From JAKAGZ01 sp964595355 (GTDB lineage Bacteria; Bacteroidota; Ignavibacteria; Ignavibacteriales; Ignavibacteriaceae), in assembly GCA_964595355.1 (NCBI GenBank), contig CAZQQD010000025.1:1-30700 (forward strand): a DNA stretch of 30,700 nucleotides. The letters run 5' to 3'. Of this stretch, positions 23,323-30,700 are shown piece by piece. Every line of letters starts with the position of its first letter. Within the stretch, counting starts at the first letter, position 1. The translations under genes were made by a program, and so were the position numbers. Under the pieces are notes generated by a model that was given only the letters and a program-made list of their open reading frames with translations, was not told the DNA's origin and ran no database searches.

Positions 23323-25146
23323 TCATAATTCTAGCCTGGTTTCAACACCATGTAGTTTATTATACGGAAGTGTGTAGAATTTTACAAATGATGGTGTGAT
23401 CTTTTTCAAAAATGCAAATATTTTTAATAAAGGTTTATTTGTTGATATATCTTCAACACCGTAGAAAATTACCTTTTCATTAATACCGTTCTTTTTTAAT
23501 AATGCAGGAATATCCAGAACTTCCATATATCCACCTTCAATCTTAATTCCTGATAGTCCGTGTGCAAGGTTTTCAACTTTCTGAAAATTTACGCCGTATG
23601 GTTTATCAGTTGTACTTATAGAAACTAAAATGTTGTTTTCATAAATAATATTGCCTCTAATAATACAGTGAACCATATAAGGCGGAATTTCCTGTAGGTT
23701 CTTTGTAAAAAATAATGCTGTACCTTTTATATTATTTCCAAGACCATAGATTTGGTTGTAGCTAACTATAAAAGTTTCAATTGGCAGAGCACGGAAAGAA
23801 CGATGCATTCTTTTGTTTCCCCTTTCCCATAGTTTTATTACAAAGAACGGGATAGCCGCTATTACCAGCGACCAATAACCTCCGTGAGGAATCTTACTCA
23901 TTACAGCTACAAGAAATCCAAGCACAACTATAAAAACCAGCATTGCAACAATCATTTTAGAATAGTTTTTATCTAATTTAAAAATCCATATCATAAAGAT
24001 TGAACTTATTGTCATCGTTGCAGTAACAGCAAGTCCGTAGGCAGCGGCTATATTCTCTGATTTTTGAAAAAAGATAACCATAAAAATTACTGCAATAAGC
24101 AAACCCCAATTAACAACACCAATATATATCTGTGATTTTAAATGCAGTGAAGTGAATTTGACTTTAAGCAAAGGTAAAATTCTTGTAGTAATTCCCTGGT
24201 AGACCAGCGACATAATAGCACTTATCATAGCTTGTGAAGCTATGATAGTAGCAAACAAAGTAAGAATAAGAAATGGAACGTATAAAAACGGCACAATTGA
24301 TCTGATCATTGAAAATAATAATGAAGTTGAATCGCCTGTATTAATTAAATAAGCGCCCTGCCCGAAATAATTAATTGTCAGAGCGAAAAAAACAAAATAC
24401 CATGCATGTCTTATCGGATCGCCTCCAAGATGTCCCATATCTGCATATAGCGCTTCCCCACCGGTTGCACAAAGTATAACCTCGCTTAGCACAAAAAATC
24501 CAACTAAGCCGTGATGCAGCAAATAATCTATTGCATAATAAGGATTGACAGCAGCCAAAACATTTGGCGCCTGAATTATTGAATAAATTCCAGTGAGAAA
24601 TAAAGCAGAAAACCATAAAAGCATTATCGGACCAAATGTAAATGAAACTTTATCAGTTCCGTGGTACTGGAATGAAAAAAGCAATACTGTAATTATGCAG
24701 GTAATTAGAATAATTGTAGATACACTGATTTGTCCTACTCCCGGAATTAGTTGCAAACCTTCAACTGCCGACAAAATACTAATCGCAGGAGTAATGACTC
24801 CATCGCCCATTAGCAGAGATACTCCAACATATCCAAGAAATACGGCAAGAGCTATTTTGCGTCCTTTTTTTAATTTGCCTGCTATTATCTCTTTTAGTAC
24901 AATTATTCCTCCCTCCCCTTTTATACTCAGACTCATTGCAAGCCATACGTATTCAAGGCTGACCAGTATTACAAGTGACCAGAAAATTAATGATAGTACA
25001 CCCATCAGATTATTTTCTGTAGGTTTTGTTAACGTAAATATGATCGTCAGAGTATAGATTGGACTTGTGCCAATGTCTCCAAAAACCAGTCCTGCAGCTT
25101 TTGTGATGTCTTTAAATGACGAAAATTTTCTTGCTTTTTGGGGCAT
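23323..25146 (-). CDS. kup: KUP-family potassium transporter
   Basis: A 607-residue protein with about 12 membrane helices and a soluble C-terminal tail. The KUP hallmark is at the N-terminus (ALGLVFGDIGTSPIY-type: AAGLVFGDIGTSPIYTLTII), followed by LSLIFWSLVILVSLEYVWL and GEGGIIVLKE. It takes up K+ with protons. Length matches the family. The ATG at 25146 diverges from polA across a 216-base gap. An SDR gene follows directly on the same strand, but no functional link is evident. Confidence 0.95.
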   Translation of the reverse strand: MPQKARKFSSFKDITKAAGLVFGDIGTSPIYTLTIIFTLTKPTENNLMGVLSLIFWSLVILVSLEYVWLAMSLSIKGEGGIIVLKEIIAGKLKKGRKIALAVFLGYVGVSLLMGDGVITPAISILSAVEGLQLIPGVGQISVSTIILITCIITVLLFSFQYHGTDKVSFTFGPIMLLWFSALFLTGIYSIIQAPNVLAAVNPYYAIDYLLHHGLVGFFVLSEVILCATGGEALYADMGHLGGDPIRHAWYFVFFALTINYFGQGAYLINTGDSTSLLFSMIRSIVPFLYVPFLILTLFATIIASQAMISAIMSLVYQGITTRILPLLKVKFTSLHLKSQIYIGVVNWGLLIAVIFMVIFFQKSENIAAAYGLAVTATMTISSIFMIWIFKLDKNYSKMIVAMLVFIVVLGFLVAVMSKIPHGGYWSLVIAAIPFFVIKLWERGNKRMHRSFRALPIETFIVSYNQIYGLGNNIKGTALFFTKNLQEIPPYMVHCIIRGNIIYENNILVSISTTDKPYGVNFQKVENLAHGLSGIKIEGGYMEVLDIPALLKKNGINEKVIFYGVEDISTNKPLLKIFAFLKKITPSFVKFYTLPYNKLHGVETRLEL

Positions 25147-25362
25147 TATATTTTTTATCAGTAATAACAGAAAACTCTAAAAACTGATGAATACTTCTCA
25201 AAATATACATTAATGATCCAACAATAAAAAAATTGTGTTAATATGTCGATAAACCTACTTGTATGGATAACAAATTCATAACTTTCCATTAATTCAATTT
25301 TCTTTGAAAATGGACGGTTAATCTATATTTTACTTCATAAAATCTCCACAATTATTTAACTG

Positions 25363-28137
25363 ATGATCATGAAGAACAAGAAGTTTGTTATAATTGACGC
25401 AATGGCGATGGCCTACCGTGCTTATTTTGCTTTTATTTCAAGACCTCTGACTACAAAAAAAGGCGAACCGACTTCTGCAGTATATGGTTTCCTGAGTCAA
25501 CTCTTAAAAATTCTCGAAGAAAATAAACCGGATTACATTGCAGTCGCTTTTGATTCAAAAGAAAAGACATTCCGTCACGAGAAATATGAAAAATACAAAT
25601 CATCCCGCGAAGCAATGCCGGACGATATGATTCCACAACTGGGCAGAATTAAAGATATTATTGAGTCACTGAATATTCCGCTTTATATCCTTCCGGGTTT
25701 TGAAGCAGATGACATAATTGGTACCGCAGTAAAAAGAGCCGAAAAAAAAGGAATGATTTCTTACGTAATCACACCTGATAAAGACTATAACCAAATGGTA
25801 ACCGGTAAAGTTAAATTGATTAAAGCCGGGAAAAGTCTTGACGATATTATTATTTATGACGTTGCAAAAGTCAAAGAAGAATTTGGTTTTCAGCCTAAAC
25901 AGATGATTGACTACCTCGCGCTAATCGGAGACAAGTCAGATGACATTCCGGGAATTGCCGGAATCGGACCAAAGACCGCAATTCCATTGATTCAGAAATA
26001 TGGAAGCATTGAAGGTATTTATAAAAATATCAATAAAGTAGAAAAAGAAGGGCTACGTAATAAATTAATCGAGGGGAAAGAAAATGCTTTTCTTTCAAAA
26101 GAGCTTGCAACTATTCATTGTGATGTCCCTTTGGAAATGGATTTTAAAGATGCAAAGTTCACAAAACCTGATCTTGAAAAAATTAAATCGATATTTATTG
26201 AACTGGAATTTTCAAGGTTGTTCAGCAGGCTGTTAAGTGTTTACGGACTCGACGGAGAAGAAAAAGGAATTGAGAAAGAAACGGCAGAAGAAGTAAAGGA
26301 ATTTGACAAGAAAAAAGTTAAATATGTTTTAATCAAAGACGCGAAAAAAGCTAAAGAACTTGTTGCGAATATAAGTAAACAGGAGTTATTTGTTTTTGAT
26401 ACCGAAACCGACGGGCTTGATCCTTATGAGTTAAAAATTGCCGGTGCATCTTTTTCATTTAAAGCGAAGGAAGGATATTTCGTTGCAATAAATCCATCAC
26501 GCGATTCTAAAGAACTTTTTTCAAACGATCTTTCAGATCGACTTTCACAGGATGATTTCGTTAAAATATTTAAACCTGTCTTTGAGAGTAAAAAAATTAA
26601 AAAAGTATGTCAGAATGGAAAGTTTGATATTTCAGTTATGAGAAGCATCGGAATTGAAGTAAATAACTTTTACTTCGATACAATGCTTGCCAGTTACATA
26701 ATTGATCCTGATCAAAAGCACGGAATGGATAATCTTTCAGAAAAATATCTAAAATATAAACCTATTCCTATATCCACTTTGATCGGTGAGAAAAAAGATC
26801 CTTCTCACATATTTGAGGCAAAGCTGGATGCACTTTCAGAATATGCAGCGGAAGATGCTGATATAACTTTCAGACTTTATGAAATACTGAGTAAAGAACT
26901 GAAGAAGGAAAAACTCGAAAAGCTTGCATACGAAGTTGAATTTCCGCTTGCTCCTGTGCTCGAGGATATTGAATACACCGGGATAAATGTTGACAGAAAT
27001 GCACTTAAAGAATTAAGCAGGGACCTCGACAAAGAATTAAAAGATATTACTAAAAAAATATATAAACTTGCAGGTGAAGAATTCAATATAAATTCTCCAA
27101 AACAATTACAGGTGATACTGTTCGATAAGCTTGGACTTCAATCCGGTAAAAAAACAAAAACCGGTTATTCGACTGATGCAAGGTCACTTGAGTTTATTAA
27201 AGGCGAACATAAGATCATAGAAGAAATTCTGGATTTCAGACAAATATCAAAGCTGAAATCTACTTATGCTGATTCTTTACAGACAATGATAAATTCTCAG
27301 ACCGGAAGAATCCACACTACTCTAAATCAGATTGCAGCATCAACCGGAAGGCTTTCGAGCAATGATCCGAATTTGCAAAACATTCCTATCAGAACAGAAC
27401 GTGGAAAAGAAATAAGAAAGGCTTTTATTCCACGCGACAAAAACCACGTTATTCTCAGTGCAGATTACAGCCAGATAGAATTAAGAATAATGGCGGAGAT
27501 TTGCGGCGATGAAGGATTATTAAAAGCATTCAAAAAGGGAGAAGATATTCACCGAAGTACTGCGGCTCTTGTTTTTATGATTGATCCCAAAGATGTAACT
27601 GAGGATATGCGCAGGAAAGCCAAGGAGGTTAATTTCGGAATTTTATATGGAATCGGACCTTACGGTCTTGCAACAAGACTCGGAATTTCACAAAAACACG
27701 GCAAGGAAATTATAGAAACCTACTTTAATACTTTTAAACGTGTTAAAAACTATATGGATGGTTCTATTGAAAGCGCAAAGAAAAAAGGCTATGCTGAAAC
27801 TCTGATGGGGAGAAGGAGATTTTTAAGGAACATTAATAGCAAAAACAGAGTAGTAAGGCAGTTTGAAGAGAGAGTTGCGATAAATATGCCGATACAGGGA
27901 ACAGCAGCTGATATGATAAAGCTTGCGATGATTAACATTCACAAAGAACTGACGAAAAGAAATACTAAAACTAAAATGGTATTACAGGTACACGATGAAC
28001 TCTTATTTGATGCACACAAAGATGAAGTGAAAGAATTGACACCACTAATAAAAGAGATGATGGAAAAAGCAATGCCGATGAAGGTACCGATTGTAGTTGA
28101 TACAGGAACAGGAAGCAACTGGCTGGACGCGCATTGA
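25363..28137 (+). CDS. polA: DNA polymerase I
   Basis: A 924-residue polymerase with all three domains. The 5' nuclease covers about 1-290 (GDKSDDIPGIAGIGPKTA near 189-205). The 3'-5' proofreading exonuclease covers about 320-510, with catalytic residues intact: Asp346 and Glu348 (FDTETDG), Asp422 (NGKFD) and Asp498 (YAAED). The polymerase domain follows with motif A (ADYSQIELRI), motif B (RRKAKEVNFGILYG) and motif C (LQVHDELLFD). It fills gaps in repair and removes RNA primers. ATG 25363 and ATG 25369 are both possible; no ribosome site is clear. A GT9 gene follows on the same strand after 69 bases. Confidence 0.97.
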   Translation: MIMKNKKFVIIDAMAMAYRAYFAFISRPLTTKKGEPTSAVYGFLSQLLKILEENKPDYIAVAFDSKEKTFRHEKYEKYKSSREAMPDDMIPQLGRIKDIIESLNIPLYILPGFEADDIIGTAVKRAEKKGMISYVITPDKDYNQMVTGKVKLIKAGKSLDDIIIYDVAKVKEEFGFQPKQMIDYLALIGDKSDDIPGIAGIGPKTAIPLIQKYGSIEGIYKNINKVEKEGLRNKLIEGKENAFLSKELATIHCDVPLEMDFKDAKFTKPDLEKIKSIFIELEFSRLFSRLLSVYGLDGEEKGIEKETAEEVKEFDKKKVKYVLIKDAKKAKELVANISKQELFVFDTETDGLDPYELKIAGASFSFKAKEGYFVAINPSRDSKELFSNDLSDRLSQDDFVKIFKPVFESKKIKKVCQNGKFDISVMRSIGIEVNNFYFDTMLASYIIDPDQKHGMDNLSEKYLKYKPIPISTLIGEKKDPSHIFEAKLDALSEYAAEDADITFRLYEILSKELKKEKLEKLAYEVEFPLAPVLEDIEYTGINVDRNALKELSRDLDKELKDITKKIYKLAGEEFNINSPKQLQVILFDKLGLQSGKKTKTGYSTDARSLEFIKGEHKIIEEILDFRQISKLKSTYADSLQTMINSQTGRIHTTLNQIAASTGRLSSNDPNLQNIPIRTERGKEIRKAFIPRDKNHVILSADYSQIELRIMAEICGDEGLLKAFKKGEDIHRSTAALVFMIDPKDVTEDMRRKAKEVNFGILYGIGPYGLATRLGISQKHGKEIIETYFNTFKRVKNYMDGSIESAKKKGYAETLMGRRRFLRNINSKNRVVRQFEERVAINMPIQGTAADMIKLAMINIHKELTKRNTKTKMVLQVHDELLFDAHKDEVKELTPLIKEMMEKAMPMKVPIVVDTGTGSNWLDAH

Positions 28138-28168
28138 TATTTTGAATTATGAATGTTGAATTTATTTA

Positions 28169-28203
28169 GTCATTCTGAGGAGCGAAACGACGAAGAATTT
28201 TTT
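28169..28203 (+). repeat. Copy of a dispersed intergenic repeat (GTCATTCTGAGGAGCGAA type)
   Basis: The stretch begins GTCATTCTGAGGAGCGAA and ends ACGAAGAATTTTTT. It is recognisable as the short repeat (GTCATTCTGAG...GAAGAATCT) scattered in intergenic DNA of many bacterial genomes, including members of this group. ATTCT and AGAAT at its ends can pair. It lies in the 69-base gap between polA and the GT9 gene. Only one copy is in the window, so recognition rests on memory. Confidence 0.6.
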
Positions 28204-28206
28204 AAA

Positions 28207-29226
28207 ATGGAAATTGATAAATCAAGAATAAAAAAAATACTCTGCATAAAACCGCGCGGGATTGGCGACGTTGTTCTTTCAACAATTGTAATAGATAATT
28301 TAAAAGCCCACTTCCCTTCTGCTACAATTGACTTTCTTACAGAGTTGTTTGCAAAACCTGCCCTCGAATTCAATCCGAATATCAATAAAATACTTACAAT
28401 GGAGAAAAAAGAATTCCCGTTGAAAGTTGCTTTTAAAATCAAAAAAGAAAAATATAATCTTATTCTGGACCTCTGGTCAAATCCAAGGACTGCACAAATA
28501 ACTTTTTTGTCGGGAGTTAAGTATCGTGCGGGTTTTGCTTACCGTGGGAGAAAATATGCTTACAACATTCCGGCTACTTCAGGGCGTGGGAAAGGACATG
28601 CTGCCGAACATAATCTTGAATTACTGAAAGCTATCGGAGTCCCCGTCGTTTCGAAACATATACAATATTTTACGTCTGAAGAGGACGACAACTTTGCAAA
28701 ACATTTTATCGAAAACAATTTTTCGAAAAGTAAAAAAGTTGTTGGTATAATTCCTTCGGGCGGGTGGGAATCGAAAAGATGTGATGCTGTTAAATGGGTT
28801 GAGATCTGCAAAGCTATTTCCGAAAGATACAAGGCAAAGTTTTTAATTATCTGGGGACCTGGAGATGAGAAAGATTCGGAATTTATAAAAAACAATCTTC
28901 CTGAATTAGCTGTAATTGCACCAGAGACCAATCTGCGCCAGATGAGCGGGTTGATAAAAAATTGCAATCTTGTACTTGCAAACGATTCCGGGCCGATGCA
29001 CATTTCCGCTGCACTCGGGATTCCGACTCTTGGAATTTTTGGTCCTACAAATCCTAAAAATCACGGGCCTTATTCGCCAAATTCGGATTATGTGAATAAA
29101 GAAGATCTCTTTTGCCTGATGTGCAATAAACTTGTTTGCCCTTACAACCACGAATGTATGCTTCAACTACCTGTCGAGAATGTTATGGAAAAAGTGAAAA
29201 TAATAGGCGCTAAAGTTCTCCATTAG
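28207..29226 (+). CDS. Glycosyltransferase family 9 (ADP-heptose:LPS heptosyltransferase-like)
   Basis: About 339 residues. The N-terminal Rossmann part begins ILCIKPRGIGDVVLSTIVIDNLKAHFPSA, and the C-terminal nucleotide-sugar part has NDSGPMHISAALGIPTLGIFG and GPTNPKNHGPYS, the GT9 signatures. The family adds heptose to the lipopolysaccharide inner core; here the sugar and acceptor are unknown. The frame is open from 28153, but its first 18 residues come from the dispersed repeat, so ATG at 28207 (MEIDKSRIKK) is chosen. A Cys cluster near the end (CLMCNKLVCPYNHEC) is typical of the family. Follows polA on the same strand. Confidence 0.88.
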   Translation: MEIDKSRIKKILCIKPRGIGDVVLSTIVIDNLKAHFPSATIDFLTELFAKPALEFNPNINKILTMEKKEFPLKVAFKIKKEKYNLILDLWSNPRTAQITFLSGVKYRAGFAYRGRKYAYNIPATSGRGKGHAAEHNLELLKAIGVPVVSKHIQYFTSEEDDNFAKHFIENNFSKSKKVVGIIPSGGWESKRCDAVKWVEICKAISERYKAKFLIIWGPGDEKDSEFIKNNLPELAVIAPETNLRQMSGLIKNCNLVLANDSGPMHISAALGIPTLGIFGPTNPKNHGPYSPNSDYVNKEDLFCLMCNKLVCPYNHECMLQLPVENVMEKVKIIGAKVLH

Positions 29227-29251
29227 CGAAACTTTTCCTGTTACTTCTACT

Positions 29252-29551
29252 TCATTGAATCTTTTCAATCTTTCTTATTTTTATTGTTCTTCCCCACTGC
29301 TGAATAGTGACCTTATCTGTAATTACTCCCTCAAAGTAAACACGGAGATTATCCTGTTTAAATTCATCACTAAGATTTTCAGGAAGAAAATGACCACCCT
29401 GGTCAGTTACAATTCCGTAAAATCCACCTTCAAGATTAAAATATTTTACTGTTCCTGTTGCTGAAATTGTTTTTTCATCTTCACTATTATTACAAAGGAA
29501 TCCGGTAAATATTACCAAAGAAAATAATATTAAGAATGCCGTCTTTCTCAT
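29252..29551 (-). CDS. Small lipoprotein with a compact beta domain, unknown function
   Basis: About 99 residues. A lipobox is visible (FTGFLC, Cys17), then a linker and a beta-rich domain of about 70 residues (ATGTVKYFNLEGGFYGIVTDQGG, LRVYFEGVITDK, TIKIRKIEKI). The pattern resembles small OB-like domains found in many uncharacterised proteins of bacteria and archaea. The frame is open to 29656, but ATG at 29551 is chosen because GGAGGA lies 7 bases upstream. It lies downstream of the DUF6064-type gene and converges with the GT9 gene. No function is assigned. Confidence 0.72.
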   Translation of the reverse strand: MRKTAFLILFSLVIFTGFLCNNSEDEKTISATGTVKYFNLEGGFYGIVTDQGGHFLPENLSDEFKQDNLRVYFEGVITDKVTIQQWGRTIKIRKIEKIQ

Positions 29552-29637
29552 TTTTATATCCTCCGTTATTCTACAAGGTGAATTTACCTTATTTGAATCG
29601 TTTAACAAAGCATCGTGCAAAAATGGAGGAACCGATT

Positions 29638-30294
29638 TTAAATGCTTTTTGCCCACTCTGTAAATTCCTTATTATGCATTATTAAAGAAACAAAACCAGC
29701 TATGCCGGCGACCAACAATCCAAAGTCTTCGTAGATTGATAAATTCAATGCGGCACTGAAACCTATAAACGACCATAACAAAGGAATTATTAATACCCAG
29801 ATAGAAATTTTATTTTCTATGAACAATAACACTCCGAAAGTAAATATTGTTGTTGGACACGGCAGTCCGAAAGTCGGTGAATGTGGATAAGTGTGACCTA
29901 AAAAATATCCCAGTACCGGGTAAATAATCAGAGCGTATAAAATGAAAAGAATACCGATGTAGTTATAAATACTTTTGTTATACCGGAATGACATATTATA
30001 GGATATGTTTCCGTAAATATAAAATATTATTCCCTGGATTATAAAAAGTATTCCGAAAACATAAGCCGCTTTGTTAATTTCTGAAAAGTAAATTATCTGG
30101 TAAACGATACCCATCCAGAGCCAGAAAAAAGATAATAAAGAACTTATGATTTTGTCTTTTGCCCTTGTTTTCCTGAAAAGTATAAAGACAATAAACAAAG
30201 CAATTATAAAAAATACTTCCTGAAGCGGAAAAACAGCTTCATTATAAGATTTAAAAACGTTAAGGAAATCTTCGGTAGTAAATGGTAGTTGCAT
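29638..30294 (-). CDS. DUF6064-like multi-pass membrane protein
   Basis: About 218 residues with roughly six to seven membrane helices. It starts MQLPFTTEDFLNVFKSYNEAVFPLQ and has conserved-looking stretches YPVLGYFLGHTYPHSPTFGLPCPTTIFTFG and IPLLWSFIGFSAALNLSIYEDFGLLVAG, which I recognise as DUF6064-type. Function unknown. The frame is open to 30309, but ATG at 30294 is chosen because GGGGAG lies about 7 bases upstream. A small lipoprotein gene follows 86 bases later on the same strand, with no proof of a functional link. Confidence 0.78.
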   Translation of the reverse strand: MQLPFTTEDFLNVFKSYNEAVFPLQEVFFIIALFIVFILFRKTRAKDKIISSLLSFFWLWMGIVYQIIYFSEINKAAYVFGILFIIQGIIFYIYGNISYNMSFRYNKSIYNYIGILFILYALIIYPVLGYFLGHTYPHSPTFGLPCPTTIFTFGVLLFIENKISIWVLIIPLLWSFIGFSAALNLSIYEDFGLLVAGIAGFVSLIMHNKEFTEWAKSI

Positions 30295-30309
30295 GTGGTA
30301 ACTCCCCAA

Positions 30310-30671
30310 TTGTTATTCACTAAATTACAAATTCATGATTTCTTTTTCAGCATTACATTGCAATTTTTTTATTTTTGAGATATTTTTTCTCTACTCACTT
30401 ACAATCATAAAACCTTCAAGATCATTTGTAAAATTAAACTTTTTATTCTAACTTAGAATATACCTTACCGGAGATTATATTTTTTAGTGAAAAACACCTA
30501 CGATTGTACAATATCTCATCCGGATACCTTTAAGCAACTTGCAGTTTTGTAAATATATCTCATTTCGGCAGAATCATTAAAGAAAATAAATGAACGTTTG
30601 TGAAAAAACGGTATTCAATAATTTGATTAAACTTTATATCATAATTTTCCAATAAAAACCTGAGGTGTACA
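30310..30671. other. Noncoding stretch before the right-edge gene
   Basis: About 360 bases, AT-rich, upstream of both the DUF6064-type gene (minus) and the truncated gene (plus). It holds one perfect palindrome (30444-30460). CGTTT-gtgaaa-AAACG at about 30594-30609 is a small hairpin. No gene or RNA was recognised. Confidence 0.55.
30444..30460. promoter_or_regulatory. Perfect 8-1-8 palindrome, possible operator
   Basis: TATTCTAA-C-TTAGAATA: 8-base arms around a single base. The spacing resembles the 7-1-7 layout of Fur/PerR-type sites, but the bases do not match a consensus I know. It lies 150 bases ahead of the DUF6064-type start and about 212 bases ahead of the right-edge gene. Confidence 0.4.
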
Positions 30672-30700
30672 ATGAAAAAACTGCTTTTAGCTATTTCATT
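30672..30700 (+). CDS. Truncated gene with a signal-peptide-like N-terminus
   Basis: ATG at 30672 with GAGG at 30662-30665 (6 bases upstream). The 9 complete codons in the window read MKKLLLAIS, the basic-then-hydrophobic start of a secreted or outer membrane protein. It runs off the right edge, so no function can be given. Confidence 0.6.

Noticed and set aside
24593..25057. 154-residue ORF on the plus strand
   Set aside because: It lies wholly opposite kup, which is a full-length, clear family member; the ORF is a shadow without a domain pattern.
25303..25329. TTTG...TATATT promoter-like spacing ahead of polA
   Set aside because: The spacing (17 bases between TTTG and TATATT) fits neither sigma-70 nor the usual Bacteroidota pattern well; AT-rich DNA gives such matches by chance.
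28560..29003. 147-residue minus-strand ORF
   Set aside because: A shadow within the GT9 gene, whose signatures are clear.
1..30700. CRISPR arrays, tRNA or rRNA genes, insertion sequences
   Set aside because: I looked for direct repeats with spacers, cloverleaf-like stretches and transposase motifs in intergenic DNA and found none; all long ORFs have ordinary family matches or are short shadows.

Overview
The window is a gene-dense, AT-rich stretch of bacterial chromosome carrying mostly housekeeping and envelope genes. The gene content and order point to the Bacteroidota/Ignavibacteriota/Chlorobiota group: ssb next to a GldE-type CBS transporter, trpS-scpA-scpB-rluB in a row, a FadL-type outer membrane protein, ExbB-ExbD-ExbD, a SPOR lipoprotein, and several TTG starts. 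Ignavibacteria is my best guess; this is an inference from gene order and protein style, not a database result. No tRNA, rRNA, CRISPR array, transposase or prophage gene was seen.

Layout. (1) 15-4539, minus strand: a tightly overlapping run trpS > scpA > scpB > rluB > dacB (tRNA charging, chromosome condensation, rRNA pseudouridylation, peptidoglycan hydrolysis). (2) 4624-5378, minus: a two-helix membrane peptide followed by an HNH endonuclease whose frame has no usual start codon at its natural N-terminus. (3) 5508-10625, minus: ssb > CNNM/CorC (GldE-like) > single-pass protein > MCE/MlaD protein > gamma-glutamyltransferase > acpS, with overlaps or very short gaps. (4) 10768-12192: a SPOR lipoprotein (minus) and a TPR protein (plus) diverging from a region with a perfect palindrome. 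(5) 12240-14901, minus: a FadL-type porin followed by an SGNH/GDSL lipoprotein, a likely lipid-ester hydrolysis and uptake pair. (6) 15333-20646, minus: yqeY > cvpA > mutS2 > biotin carboxylase > biotin carrier protein. (7) 20732-22448, minus: exbB > exbD > exbD, with a good promoter and a clear terminator. (8) 22605-25146, minus: kup potassium transporter > SDR reductase resembling dihydropteridine reductase. (9) 25363-29226, plus: polA and a GT9 heptosyltransferase-like gene, separated by a copy of a dispersed repeat. (10) 29252-30294, minus: a DUF6064-type membrane protein and a small lipoprotein. A truncated gene begins on the plus strand at the right edge.

Most of the window is ordinary core genome, and I see no convincing new multi-gene system. 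The items most worth a second look are the HNH gene without a start codon, which could be read by a -1 slip from the membrane ORF ahead of it; a TrpRS with a cysteine set like the iron-sulfur TrpRS of Thermotoga; an acyl-CoA carboxylase alpha chain split in two with no carboxyltransferase nearby; a terminator hairpin pressed against the start of the yqeY operon; and several perfect palindromes in intergenic regions.
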